64,000 nucleotides of DNA from [Zimmermannella] bifida NBRC 103089 (GCF_001570925.1 NZ_BCSP01000001.1:372001-436000); one strand, 5' to 3'. Positions 29,594 to 38,707 are shown, counted from the stretch's first letter. Notes: a model not told the origin generated them from the sequence alone. Numbers and translations are program-made.

Positions 29594-31008
29594 GCGTTCA
29601 TTCCCTTCACATAGTCACCGAGCCGGTCGCCCAACGACATCAGCCCAGCAGCATTCGATGATTTCACGAGTACCAGATCACCGGCTTGCAGCTGTGCGGT
29701 GATCGCGTCAAAGGCTTCGTCTGCATTCGCGAAGAACGCAGCTTCGTCATCCCAGCTTCCCTCTGCCACGGCGGCGAGGTAGAGCGGGCGAGCTTCGGTG
29801 CCGATGACGAACGTGCGGTCGATACGCAGGCGAACCGCAAGCTCGCCGAGTTTCTGGTGTTCACTTACGGCAAGGTCGCCGAGTTCCGACATGGATCCGA
29901 GCACAGCGATCGTTCGCTGGCCGGGCTCGGCAATCTGTGCGAGCGTGCGCAAGGCTGCGGCCATCGAGTTTGGGTTGGCGTTGTAGGCGTCGTTAATCAC
30001 CGTGATTTCGCCGCGATGGAGAACTTCCATGCGGCCGCGTTCGGCACGCGTAGTGGCTTCAAGCACCGACACGACCGTGTCCATCGGTACCTGCTCTACC
30101 CAGGCCGCCGCGGCGGCTGCGAGCGCATTCATCACGTGGTGTTCCCCGATGACTGGGAAATGTACCGGTCGCGGTGCCTCGTTAGGCACGTGCAGCGTAA
30201 ACCGGGTGCCATCGGCGCCAACCGTGACGTCGGTGGCACGAATCTGTGCCGCATCCGAACGACCGAACCAGACAACGCGTCCGGGCGCTGCCGACTGCAT
30301 CCGTACGACTCGGGCGTCGTCAGCGTTGAGTACGGCGACGCCGTCTGGTCCGAGTGCCTCAACCATTTCGCGCTTGGCGATTTCGACCTGTTCGATGCCG
30401 CCGAACTCACCAGCGTGAGCCAGCCCCACCATCAGCACAATGCCAACGTCCGGGCGAGCCATGTCAGTAAGGCTGCGAATCTCGCCGACTCGACTGGCGC
30501 CCATTTCGGCAACGAGCGTGTCGGTTCGCTCGTTGACTTTGAGGAAGGTCGTCGGTGCACCGACTTCGTTGTTGAAGGATGCGATTGGTGCGACGACCTC
30601 GCCCATTTCAGCAAAGATCGCCCGCAGCAGGTTCTTCGTAGTGGTCTTACCGTTCGAGCCGGTGACCGCAACCACACGCATCCGCCCCATCGCCCGCACT
30701 CTCGATACGACTTCGGTTGCGAGCGCACCCAGCGCGAGCACGGTGTCCTTCACGATGATCTGCGGCACGTCAACATCAAGCTGGCGTTCGCCTACGACGA
30801 GCGCAGCGCCGAGCTCAACGGCCTTCGGTGCGAAGAGGTGCCCATCGGTGAACTCCCCCGGCTTCGCGAAGAAAATGTCACCAGGGGTGATGTTGCGCGA
30901 GTCGGTATCGCTACAACCAGAAATCTCGGTCGCCTCGGTTGCATCGCCGGCGAGGATGAGTTCCCCGTCGACGATTTCGGCAATCGTTGCCAGTGTGAGG
31001 CAAATCAT
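29590..31008 (-). CDS. murF: UDP-MurNAc-tripeptide-D-Ala-D-Ala ligase
   Basis: Adds D-Ala-D-Ala to complete the UDP-MurNAc-pentapeptide. N-terminal DSRNITPGDIFFA substrate loop, ATP loop TGSNGKTTTKNLL, the AEMGASRVGEI motif and INDAYNANPNSM are all present. It starts 3 bp after the murE stop and overlaps mraY by 4 bp. Confidence 0.96.
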   Translation of the reverse strand: MICLTLATIAEIVDGELILAGDATEATEISGCSDTDSRNITPGDIFFAKPGEFTDGHLFAPKAVELGAALVVGERQLDVDVPQIIVKDTVLALGALATEVVSRVRAMGRMRVVAVTGSNGKTTTKNLLRAIFAEMGEVVAPIASFNNEVGAPTTFLKVNERTDTLVAEMGASRVGEIRSLTDMARPDVGIVLMVGLAHAGEFGGIEQVEIAKREMVEALGPDGVAVLNADDARVVRMQSAAPGRVVWFGRSDAAQIRATDVTVGADGTRFTLHVPNEAPRPVHFPVIGEHHVMNALAAAAAAWVEQVPMDTVVSVLEATTRAERGRMEVLHRGEITVINDAYNANPNSMAAALRTLAQIAEPGQRTIAVLGSMSELGDLAVSEHQKLGELAVRLRIDRTFVIGTEARPLYLAAVAEGSWDDEAAFFANADEAFDAITAQLQAGDLVLVKSSNAAGLMSLGDRLGDYVKGMNA

Positions 31009-31011
31009 CCG

Positions 31012-32553
31012 TTACCACCCTGCTTCGTCAAGTGCTAGGCGCGCGGTCTTGAGCGCCGAGTACGCAACCTTACCTTCGGCGCGGTGCTGCGCATCCTCAT
31101 GCCCCGGCCCTGCGTTGATCACCACATCGCCCGGCTTTGCCTGCGCAATCGCGGTGCGCAGTGCCGTCTCAGGGTCCGCGATCTCTTCAACGCGGGCTTT
31201 CCCAACCGAGCGCGCAGCTTCGAGCAGTGTCGCGCGGATGCTCGCGGGATCTTCCGTACGCGGATTGTAGTCACACACGATGACTCGGTCGGCGATCGAG
31301 GCCGCGATCTGGCCCATTGCTGGACGCTTGAGTGTGTCGCGGTCGCCATCGGCACCGAACACAAAGATGAGTTCTCCGGTTGCCAGCGGGCGCAACGCGG
31401 TCAGTGCGCTGCGGAAAGCTTCTGGGGTATGACCGTAGTCCACATACACCCGTGGACCGCGCTCGTCGGTTGACACGAGCTCGAGGCGCCCCGGCACGCG
31501 GGCCGCAAACCCACCGGCGGTGTCGAGCGCTTCTTGAATCTGCTCGGGTTCCCAGCCGCCCTGCATGACGGTCAGGACCGCGCAGGCAGCATTCATGGCC
31601 GAAAACGCACCGGGCATGGCGATCGTCGAATGCACTTCGCGATCTTCTGGACCGTGCATCGAAAAACCGACGCCCGCATCCGTACCCCAAGATTCGACCC
31701 ACCAGTCTGCGCCAGCGTCGGGGTTCGACGCGACGGTCATGACCGGGATGCGGGTTTCTTCGACCACGCGACGACCCCAGTCATCGTCGATGTTTACGAC
31801 GCCGCAGCGTGCGGCCTCTGGACGGAACATCGCGAGCTTGGCCTGGAAGTAGTGTTCTTCGTCGCGGAAGTCATCGAGGTGATCGTGCGAGAAGTTGAGA
31901 AACGAAATCACATCGAGGTACATACCGGCAAGGCGGTGACCGAGCGAGGTGTGCGCCGATACTTCGATAGCGGCCACGCGGTCGCCAACCTCACGCATGC
32001 GTGCCAGGAGGCTGTGAAGCTGGTCAGATTCTGGCGTGGTGAGCTGCGAGGCAATGGTCTCCTGGCCAACCAATCGCTCAACCGTCGTCGACATGCCGCA
32101 GCTGACACCGAGGTGCTCGACCAACTCAGCAATGAGGTACGTGACCGTCGTCTTACCGTTCGTACCCGTCGCGCCAAACAGGCGTGGCGCTTCCGGGTCG
32201 GTGCGGTAGACCCAACCAGCAATGTGGCCAAGCGCGTATCGCGGATCATCAATGACGATTACAGGGATGTCGAGACCGTTACGCTCAATAATCGCCAGAC
32301 CGGCCGCATCCGTTGCCACCGCAACGGCGCCCGCTTCAATGGCCTGATCGGTAAATTCCGCGCCGTGTCGGCGAACACCCGGAATTGCGACGAAGACATC
32401 CCCAGCGTGTGCGCGCTGCGCTGAGCTGGTTACACCCGTGACTTCAAGACCTTCAATGTCGGCCTCGTTGGCTGCTTCTAGGCCAAACTCTGCACACAGC
32501 TCCGAAAGCACGCGTGGAACGGGATGATGGGGGCGAATACTGTCTTCTGACAC
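31012..32553 (-). CDS. murE: UDP-MurNAc-L-Ala-D-Glu ligase for the third stem-peptide residue (MurE)
   Basis: Adds the diamino acid (or other residue) at position 3 of the stem peptide. GTG start at 32553 with AGGA upstream. The ATP loop ATGTNGKTTVTYL, HTSLGHRL and the C-terminal substrate motif are seen. In meso-diaminopimelate enzymes that motif reads DNPR; here it is YNPRTED (31258-31269 covers YNPR), so the first Asp is replaced. Many Microbacteriaceae have B-type peptidoglycan with other residues at position 3, so altered specificity is plausible but not proven. Confidence 0.95.
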   Translation of the reverse strand: MSEDSIRPHHPVPRVLSELCAEFGLEAANEADIEGLEVTGVTSSAQRAHAGDVFVAIPGVRRHGAEFTDQAIEAGAVAVATDAAGLAIIERNGLDIPVIVIDDPRYALGHIAGWVYRTDPEAPRLFGATGTNGKTTVTYLIAELVEHLGVSCGMSTTVERLVGQETIASQLTTPESDQLHSLLARMREVGDRVAAIEVSAHTSLGHRLAGMYLDVISFLNFSHDHLDDFRDEEHYFQAKLAMFRPEAARCGVVNIDDDWGRRVVEETRIPVMTVASNPDAGADWWVESWGTDAGVGFSMHGPEDREVHSTIAMPGAFSAMNAACAVLTVMQGGWEPEQIQEALDTAGGFAARVPGRLELVSTDERGPRVYVDYGHTPEAFRSALTALRPLATGELIFVFGADGDRDTLKRPAMGQIAASIADRVIVCDYNPRTEDPASIRATLLEAARSVGKARVEEIADPETALRTAIAQAKPGDVVINAGPGHEDAQHRAEGKVAYSALKTARLALDEAGW

Positions 32554-32567
32554 GGTCTTCCTGATGG

Positions 32568-34358
32568 TTACTTAACGATATTGATGTCGGGCCATGGCTG
32601 CGCAGACGGCGCGACGCCATTGACTGACAGCACATACGACATGGTCTTCTGCCATGCCGGTGCCGCGGCACTACTGTTTCTGATGTTAGTCGGGTGCGAC
32701 AAGGTCACGAGCACCACATACTGCGGATCATCAATCGGAGCCACTCCCACGAGCGAAATGTTGTGCTCGCCCTTCAAGTAAGTACCGGTTTCTGGGTCAA
32801 CGCGCTCGGACGTACCGGTCTTGATACCAATTCGGTAACCGGGAACGGCAACTTGGTCAGCCAACCAACCCTCGCGAGCGGTTGCTTCCATACCTTCAAG
32901 CGTGAGCTTGGCTGCCTTTTCAGAGACTACTGGCGTACCGGTGGTGTCGGGAACGTCAGTGACCGTACCGTCTGGTTTCGTGCATCCGCGCACCAATTGC
33001 AGCGGCTTCTGCTCGCCCTTGTTGGCGATGGTCTGAAAGGCGCTGGCCATTTGCGCGGGTGTCGTGGTCAGACCGTGACCGAAGGTACTGGCGTGCTCGG
33101 TCTGAATATCCCACTCGGATGCATCCCGCATGACCCCGGGTTCCTCACCCGGAAAATTCACGGCCGTACGGGTCGTGAACCCGAACTTCAGCATGGCTTC
33201 ATAGCGCTCTTGCTTTGGGATTCGCGACGCGAACTCAGCAGTACCGACGTTGGATGATTCGGTGAGCACACCGTTCATGTTCATTTGCACCGGGTCGTGC
33301 GGTGCGTCATCACCAAAGCTCGCGCCGTCATCCTTTGGCCAGTGATCGGGCACGGTAATGACGTCGTTGGGCGAAATCGCGCCCTTGTCGTACAGGATGG
33401 CCGCGGTCACCGGCTTCATGATCGAACCGGGTTCGTACGGTGCTGTAAAGGTGTTTGCACCTCGAAACTCGGCGTCCGTGGTGGTCGGATCATTTGGGTC
33501 AACCGTCGGATACTCCGCCGCTGCCACCAGCTCACCCGTCTTCGCTTCGACGACCGTGATAGTGCCATACTCGGCGTTGACTCGTTTGGCTTCTTCGGCC
33601 AGGATTTGCTGCGCCCGCCACTGCGTGTCGGCATCGATCGTGAGCTTGAGATCACCGCCGGCAACGGGTTCTTTAATGACGACTACCGAGCCCGGAATCG
33701 TGACGCCGTCAGCCGATCGTTCATAGGCTTCTTCGCCATTGACGCCCGCGAGGCAAGCATTGTACTGGCTCTCCACGCCGGCCAGAGGTTCGCCGTCGCT
33801 ACCAACAAAGCCGATCAGGCTGCCACCAACGGCACCGTTCGGGTACGTGCGCATCGGGTGTCGTTCAAAGTAGACCCACGGAATGTGCAACTCACGGACC
33901 TTTTGGTACTCCTCAAGCGTGACCATCTGGGCGAGATAGCCAAACTCCGATTCAGGGTCGGCTGCCAGCATCGCATCAACGCTCGCACGCAATTTGCCCG
34001 GATCCTGCCCGGTAATGTTCGCGATTTTCTTGAGTGCCTCGTCGACGGTCACGATTTCGGCTTTGTCGGTTTCCGAATTCGGACGCTTGAAGTCCTTCAT
34101 GTTCACCGGGGCCAGGGTGATGTCGAATCGGTCGACGCCCGAGGCCAGCACGGCACCATTGCGGTCAACGATCTGCCCGCGAGATTCCCACAGCGTTGAT
34201 TCCACGCCGCGGCGGCCAATGGCTTCTTCGTTCAGCGCGGCCGCATCCACGATTTGGAGCCCGACAAGTCGAACCAAGAAGGTGAAGACGACGACCACGA
34301 TCGCAGCGAACGCCGGTACCGCGCGGGCGAACCGGCTCCGTTGTTTGCGAGCAGCCAT
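32568..34358 (-). CDS. ftsI: Septal transpeptidase FtsI (class B penicillin-binding protein)
   Basis: Cross-links septal peptidoglycan with FtsW. One N-terminal membrane helix (residues 15-37), a dimerisation domain, and the transpeptidase domain with S312-IMK-315 (active-site SxxK), SSN at 368-370 and KTG at 513-515. No PASTA domain is present. The length of 596 residues is normal. It follows ftsL after a 131-bp gap and precedes murE by 14 bp. Confidence 0.96.
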   Translation of the reverse strand: MAARKQRSRFARAVPAFAAIVVVVFTFLVRLVGLQIVDAAALNEEAIGRRGVESTLWESRGQIVDRNGAVLASGVDRFDITLAPVNMKDFKRPNSETDKAEIVTVDEALKKIANITGQDPGKLRASVDAMLAADPESEFGYLAQMVTLEEYQKVRELHIPWVYFERHPMRTYPNGAVGGSLIGFVGSDGEPLAGVESQYNACLAGVNGEEAYERSADGVTIPGSVVVIKEPVAGGDLKLTIDADTQWRAQQILAEEAKRVNAEYGTITVVEAKTGELVAAAEYPTVDPNDPTTTDAEFRGANTFTAPYEPGSIMKPVTAAILYDKGAISPNDVITVPDHWPKDDGASFGDDAPHDPVQMNMNGVLTESSNVGTAEFASRIPKQERYEAMLKFGFTTRTAVNFPGEEPGVMRDASEWDIQTEHASTFGHGLTTTPAQMASAFQTIANKGEQKPLQLVRGCTKPDGTVTDVPDTTGTPVVSEKAAKLTLEGMEATAREGWLADQVAVPGYRIGIKTGTSERVDPETGTYLKGEHNISLVGVAPIDDPQYVVLVTLSHPTNIRNSSAAAPAWQKTMSYVLSVNGVAPSAQPWPDINIVK

Positions 34359-34489
34359 GGTTGGGGTCTATCTCCGTGGGGTATCAGGTGGTGAGTTTGG
34401 TGGTGTTTCGGTGCGGGCACGCTTGGTCGCGCGTGCCAACGAGAATTCGGCCCGAACTGGATGCGTTCGGACCGAATTTACCTAATCGT

Positions 34490-35074
34490 CTAGTGAGTTT
34501 CGGGCGAGCGAAGTTCAAATTCTGACGGTACGGCAGGTTTCGCGGGCTTGGCCTGCGACGCACCGGAGCCGTCCTTCTTCTTCGGATCCTTAGCGTGCTC
34601 AGCTTCGATCGCTTCCGCCGCCTTGTTTTCGACCAGCGATGGGTCGATCGGCGCTGCTGCCTGACCGGCCATGGCCGAGTCGCCCTGAATCGCACCGGTT
34701 TGCACGTCGAGGTACACGAACCCGGCGCTCGGTACCATGCCGATTTCCGTGGCACGCTCGGCAAGCTGCTGCGGGGATGCGGCGGCATCTGACTGCTCGA
34801 TCGCGGCGGTGCGCTCTCGCTGCAGTTCGAGTCGTTCCTTTTTAAGCGATTCGGCCCGGTACGCATCCTGCATGGTGACAGTGGCCAGTGCCAGCTGCAG
34901 GACGACCACACCGAGCACGGTGCCGATGAAGATCACCAGCTTGCGACGGGACATGACCGTGCGTTCGCGAATCGACTCGACCAGGCGCAGGTGCGCCCGC
35001 CGGTTGCGATCCGTCTCTCTTGCCGGTACGGCGGTCGAGGGTACGGCCGTGATGGGTTGCGTCAGTGCGCTCAT
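34490..35074 (-). CDS. ftsL: FtsL-like divisome protein
   Basis: A 194-residue bitopic protein: cytoplasmic basic region (about residues 1-45), one membrane helix (VIFIGTVLGVVVLQLALATV), then a short coiled coil (AYRAESLKKERLELQRERTA) ending in the LAERATEIGMVPSAGFVYLD segment typical of actinobacterial FtsL. The C-terminal 60 residues are low-complexity, Lys/Ala/Pro-rich. Sequence conservation of FtsL is weak, and the call rests on topology plus position between rsmH (4-bp overlap) and ftsI. Confidence 0.85.
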   Translation of the reverse strand: MSALTQPITAVPSTAVPARETDRNRRAHLRLVESIRERTVMSRRKLVIFIGTVLGVVVLQLALATVTMQDAYRAESLKKERLELQRERTAAIEQSDAAASPQQLAERATEIGMVPSAGFVYLDVQTGAIQGDSAMAGQAAAPIDPSLVENKAAEAIEAEHAKDPKKKDGSGASQAKPAKPAVPSEFELRSPETH

Positions 35075-36054
35075 GCGTTCGTACTCCGGATTCGTTCTAC
35101 CGCGCGCAAGCGCACAGGCTTGGCACGGGGGTTGTCGTCGATTTCTGACGCGTCAGCGAGTTCGGCGCCGCGGGTGAGCAGTTTGAACTCGGCCTGCAAC
35201 TGGTCAGGCAGGACGGGTAGGTGACGTGGGGCGTCAACGGTGGTGATCTCAGCGAAGGTGCGCTTGACGTAGCGGTCTTCTTGCGATTGGTAGGCCTCGA
35301 CGAGTACCCGGCCGCCAATGGCCGTGCGCGCGAGTGCCTGCGGAAGCGCGGACTCGAGGGCCTCGAGTTCCCGGTTCACGACCACCCGTAGCGCCTGGAA
35401 AACGCGCTTTGCCGGGTGTCCGGCATGCTTCTTCGCGGCAGGCGTTGCCTGCTGCAAGATGTCGACGAGCTGTCCGGTCGTCCGGATGGGCGCTACCGCC
35501 CGGGCACGCACAATGGCGCTCGCGTAGCGGGGCGCGAGCTTTTCGTCGCCGTAGCGATAGAACAGGTCGCGCATCCCGGCCTCATCCAGCGAGTCGAGCA
35601 GATCTGCCGCCGTCTGCCCACGGGTACGGTCCATGCGCATATCGAGCGGCGCATCCTGCATGTACGAAAAGCCACGTTCGGCTTCGTCGAGTTGCAACGA
35701 CGAGACACCGAGGTCAAAGAACACCCCGTGTACTTCGGCAATATCGAAGTCATCGAGTACCTGCTCGAATTCGTCGAACACCGCGTGCGCGATGCGCACC
35801 CGGTCACCGAACTTCGCGAGACGTTCGCTCGCAATCTCAATAGCGTCAGCGTCGCGGTCAATTCCAACGAGTTGCACCTGTGGAAAGCGCTCCAGCACAG
35901 CTTCCGCGTGGCCGCCCATGCCGAGCGTGCAGTCGACATAGACCGGTGCGGCGCTGGATGCATCGGTGCGCGGTTTAAGCGCCGGTGCGAGCAATTCAAC
36001 GACACGGCCACGGAGTACCGGGGTGTGGATGGTGGTGAGATCGCGCTGAGTCAT
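35071..36054 (-). CDS. rsmH: 16S rRNA (cytosine1402-N4)-methyltransferase
   Basis: SAM-dependent methyltransferase (MraW) acting on C1402 of 16S rRNA. It has HTPVLRGRVVELL near the start, the SAM-binding YVDCTLGMGGHAEAVL, the GVFFDLGVSSLQLDEAERGFSY region (split here as GVFFDLGVSS and QLDEAERGFSY), and the C-terminal RAVERIR. I choose ATG 36054 with GGAG 6 nt upstream; an in-frame ATG at 36102 adds 16 unlike residues. It overlaps ftsL by 4 bp. Confidence 0.96.
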   Translation of the reverse strand: MTQRDLTTIHTPVLRGRVVELLAPALKPRTDASSAAPVYVDCTLGMGGHAEAVLERFPQVQLVGIDRDADAIEIASERLAKFGDRVRIAHAVFDEFEQVLDDFDIAEVHGVFFDLGVSSLQLDEAERGFSYMQDAPLDMRMDRTRGQTAADLLDSLDEAGMRDLFYRYGDEKLAPRYASAIVRARAVAPIRTTGQLVDILQQATPAAKKHAGHPAKRVFQALRVVVNRELEALESALPQALARTAIGGRVLVEAYQSQEDRYVKRTFAEITTVDAPRHLPVLPDQLQAEFKLLTRGAELADASEIDDNPRAKPVRLRAVERIRSTNA

Positions 36055-36157
36055 ACATTCTCCGCACTGTCTGCCCCTACCCCCCGATCCCGAGTCATTC
36101 AACCTGCAGCTGGGGAAGTTGCGTCAGGGTAAACGACTGGGGATCGCAGGCCAGGGA

Positions 36158-36589
36158 CTAGAACAGTCCCGGAATCACCTCCTCGGCGGTTTCAGAAAAA
36201 GCGGCTTCGTTTTCGTTGACGTAGTTGTTCCAAGCCTCGGCACCCCAAATCTCGGCGCGGCTTCCGGCACCAATCACGGCGAGCTCACGCTCAAGACCGG
36301 CGTACTGACGCAATTGCTGCGGGATCGTCACACGGCCCTGCTTGTCCGGAGTTTCTGCATGTGCACCCGAAAGCAACAGACGCAGGTAGTCACGCGCCTG
36401 CTTGCTCGTAACCGGGGCTTGGCGGATGCGGTCGTGGAACCCCTCGAATTCGGCATTCGAGAAGACATAGATGCAGCGCTCCTGACCACGAGTGAGCACG
36501 ACACCGTCAGCGAGCTGTTCGCGAAATTTTGCCGGCAGGATTAGGCGCCCTTTTTCGTCGAGCTTCGGTGAGTACGTCCCGAGAAACAT
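36158..36589 (-). CDS. mraZ: Transcriptional regulator MraZ
   Basis: First gene of the dcw cluster; an AbrB-like double-psi DNA-binding protein that controls its own operon. The 143-residue product begins [20 protein letters not shown] and repeats the fold ([19 protein letters not shown]). I use the ATG at 36589, which matches the family; a longer in-frame start at 36619 runs into the repeat array. Five 10-bp-spaced GTGG-type half-sites directly upstream (36614-36659) are its likely binding sites. Confidence 0.96.
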   Translation of the reverse strand: MFLGTYSPKLDEKGRLILPAKFREQLADGVVLTRGQERCIYVFSNAEFEGFHDRIRQAPVTSKQARDYLRLLLSGAHAETPDKQGRVTIPQQLRQYAGLERELAVIGAGSRAEIWGAEAWNNYVNENEAAFSETAEEVIPGLF

Positions 36590-36613
36590 GACCCACCGCC
36601 TTTCTGCTGGAAA

Positions 36614-36659
36614 TTCCACGCCGCAACACTTGCCACCACTTTACTCCACAACACCCCAC
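36614..36659 (-). promoter_or_regulatory. MraZ box array: five GTGGNN half-sites at 10-bp period
   Basis: Read on the minus strand: GTGGGG (36654-36659), GTGGAG (36644-36649), GTGGTG (36634-36639), GTGTTG (36624-36629) and GTGGAA (36614-36619), each exactly 10 bp apart, ending 25 bp before the mraZ start. MraZ is known to bind short TGGG/GTGG repeats spaced by one helical turn in its own promoter. Confidence 0.75.
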
Positions 36660-36732
36660 CAGTCCATGGTTTTTCGCATTCTTATGCGGGTTTTTCCTGT
36701 GTAACCCCTTGGAAACACTGGCCTCTAGCAGG

Positions 36733-36748
36733 GTGGTGGAAGGTGGAG
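36733..36748 (+). repeat. Two further GTGGNG half-sites on the plus strand
   Basis: GTGGTG (36733-36738) and GTGGAG (36743-36748), again 10 bp apart but in the opposite orientation, about 75 bp beyond the main mraZ array. They may extend MraZ binding or be unrelated. The 36590-37021 gap otherwise holds the mraZ array, a 12-bp repeat and a terminator. I see no coding gene or recognisable structured RNA there. Confidence 0.4.
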
Positions 36749-36902
36749 GGAAAATTCACACTTTTGCCACCGCGGGGACGGGTTCCCCATACCTGCGCGG
36801 TAAGAACCACTCCACTCCTGCGCGTTATCGGCGCGGATTCTCTGGGCCATCCCTCCCCCAAAATCCCGGGGAGCAAAGTGGGACCGCCCGTTACGGAGCG
36901 AA

Positions 36903-36932
36903 GTGGGGAGGAATGTGGGGAGGGATGTGGAG
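36903..36932 (+). repeat. Tandem 12-bp imperfect repeat
   Basis: GTGGGGAGGAAT (36903-36914), GTGGGGAGGGAT (36915-36926), then GTGGAG (36927-36932). The first two units differ at one base. The unit resembles the MraZ half-site but the spacing is 12 rather than 10 bp. Confidence 0.5.
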
Positions 36933-36952
36933 CGACGCTTCTGGAAACACAA

Positions 36953-36986
36953 AACGGGCCGATGTTCTGAAGAACACCGACCCGTT
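36953..36986 (-). terminator. Terminator after the DUF3040 gene
   Basis: 16-bp inverted repeat with two wobble pairs (arms 36953-36968 and 36971-36986, 2-nt loop), followed on the minus strand by TTTTGTGTTT. It lies 35 bp beyond the stop codon. Confidence 0.8.
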
Positions 36987-37021
36987 GTGGATGTGGCGCC
37001 TAGCGCCAGTCGCTATTGGAT

Positions 37022-37435
37022 CTAAAGCTGACCGTCTTGACGGCGATTCCAGCGAGATTCCATCTGGTCCATGAACGATTGTCCGCTTCGCGATGACGAC
37101 GATGGGCTCGACTTGCCCGAGGTGCCACCTGATTTTCCCTTCGGAGCTGCCGTCGGCGCATCCGCAGCAGCCGCAGAACCGGTACCCGAAAAGGCCCAAT
37201 AGATACCGCCCACGAGAATCACAAAGCCAAGCAGTCCGACCAGCGGCTGCTGCACCGAGAGCCCGAGCACGACAACACCAATACCGACCGCGAGCGCGAG
37301 CACCGCGTTGACGACCGACTTGGGCGAAATGGTGATTTCGGTATTTGGCGTCGTCGAGACAACGTCAGCCTCGTTTGCATAAAGGCTGCGCTCCATCTCT
37401 TCGAGCAGTCGTTGCTCTTGTTCAGACAGTGGCAT
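37022..37435 (-). CDS. DUF3040 domain membrane protein
   Basis: A 137-residue actinobacterial protein. It begins MPLSEQEQRLLEEMERSLYA, the DUF3040 signature, followed by two hydrophobic helices (about residues 44-62 and 65-83) and a low-complexity Ala/Gly/Ser/Lys tail ending in a charged SRWNRR segment. GAGGGG lies close before the ATG at 37435. Placed divergently from the polyprenyl synthase and upstream of mraZ, as commonly seen in actinobacteria. Function unknown. Confidence 0.88.
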   Translation of the reverse strand: MPLSEQEQRLLEEMERSLYANEADVVSTTPNTEITISPKSVVNAVLALAVGIGVVVLGLSVQQPLVGLLGFVILVGGIYWAFSGTGSAAAADAPTAAPKGKSGGTSGKSSPSSSSRSGQSFMDQMESRWNRRQDGQL

Positions 37436-37512
37436 TGTCCCCTCGCAATTGTTGTGATGCCGCGGCATGGAAGTAATACCAACCAACTTTAGCGCCATAT
37501 GGAGCGAATAGC

Positions 37513-38610
37513 ATGGGACTCATGACTGACCCTGCAGTGTTGATTGACGACGTGAACGCCCGCTTGTTGTCACTGTTCGATTCACAGCGCGAGCCGTTGA
37601 CCGCGATTAGCTCCGAGCTGACCCCATTACTCGAGGAACTCGAGGCATTCACCGCCGGCGGCAAGCGCACCCGCGCCCAGTTCGTTGCCGCTGGTGCACG
37701 GATGGCCGGGCCCGCGCGTGCCGATTCGGTGCACGAGGCCGTTGTGGCCGCGGCCACGGCGCTTGAACTCTTCCACGCCGCTGCACTCATCCACGACGAC
37801 CTCATTGACCGCTCGGACACCCGTCGCGGCCGTCCAGCCACGCACCGCATGTTGGAGACGATGCACGGCGAGAAGGCTTGGGTTGGCGATGCCGCCCACT
37901 TTGGCGTCTCCGGCGCAATTCTGGCCGGCGATCTGCTGCTCATGTGGAGCAACGATCTGATTGCTGAGGCGCTTTCCTTGGTGACACCCGAGGCGGCTGT
38001 ACAGTCGGCCCGCGCCTTTAGCCGCATGCGCACCGAAGTCACTGCCGGGCAGTACCTCGACATCGTTGAAGAGCATGCCTGGCCGCATGTCGATCCGGTC
38101 AAGCGACTCGAGCGAGCGATCACGATTGCCACGTCGAAGTCGGCACGTTACTCAGTTGAGTCACCGCTCCTGCTCGGTGCGACGCTCGCGGGGGCTTCGG
38201 CAGCACAGCTCGAGCTTGCGAGCCGAATTGGTTTGCCGCTCGGTCTCGCATTCCAGATCCGAGACGATATCCTCGGCGTCTTTGGCGACTCCGCAGTCAC
38301 GGGCAAGCCTGCCGGTGACGACCTCCGTGAGGGCAAGCGCACTGTGTTGATTGCCGAGCTCAGCGGTCGAGTTGATGCCGAGACACAAGCCTTCTTTGAT
38401 AACCGCCTGGGAATGCCAGACCTCTCGACGGCCGAAATCTCACGGATGCAGGAGGTGCTCATGTCCAGCGGCGCGCTTGCCGCTACTGAAGCGCGCATCC
38501 AAGCCTGGCTCGATGATGCTGTTCGCGCGATCGGTGAAGCTGAGCTTGCCGAAGAAGACGAGCAGCGGTTCATCGCGCTCGCTGAACGCATCGCGAAACG
38601 CGATTCCTAA
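37513..38610 (+). CDS. idsA: Polyprenyl diphosphate synthase (IdsA/GrcC-like)
   Basis: Trans-prenyltransferase of about 365 residues making short or medium isoprenoid diphosphates from IPP. First Asp-rich motif HDDLIDRSDTRRGRP (about residues 96-110), second motif FQIRDDILGVFGD (about 248-260), plus GGKRTRAQ. The residue pattern suits a geranylgeranyl/farnesyl-type synthase, but product length cannot be read. Start ATG 37513 or 37522. Its position by an Rv2175c-like gene and pknL parallels idsA2 (Rv2173) in M. tuberculosis. Confidence 0.9.
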   Translation: MGLMTDPAVLIDDVNARLLSLFDSQREPLTAISSELTPLLEELEAFTAGGKRTRAQFVAAGARMAGPARADSVHEAVVAAATALELFHAAALIHDDLIDRSDTRRGRPATHRMLETMHGEKAWVGDAAHFGVSGAILAGDLLLMWSNDLIAEALSLVTPEAAVQSARAFSRMRTEVTAGQYLDIVEEHAWPHVDPVKRLERAITIATSKSARYSVESPLLLGATLAGASAAQLELASRIGLPLGLAFQIRDDILGVFGDSAVTGKPAGDDLREGKRTVLIAELSGRVDAETQAFFDNRLGMPDLSTAEISRMQEVLMSSGALAATEARIQAWLDDAVRAIGEAELAEEDEQRFIALAERIAKRDS

Positions 38611-38630
38611 CCCCCACCAGTCGAGCAAAA

Positions 38631-38657
38631 GGCCCGCTCCCAGACATGGGGCGGGCC
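38631..38657 (+). terminator. Terminator between idsA and the Rv2175c-like gene
   Basis: GGCCCGCTCCC / GGGGCGGGCC stem with one bulge, just beyond the idsA stop, between convergent genes. Confidence 0.7.
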
Positions 38658-38707
38658 ATCTTGCATTCCGACTACTCGTCCGACGCAGATGCGCCAGCAA
38701 GTGGTGC

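Noticed and set aside
36660-37021. RNase P or other structured RNA in the mraZ-DUF3040 gap
   Set aside because: I looked for the conserved RNase P core on both strands and did not find it. Only GTGG repeats and a terminator are visible.
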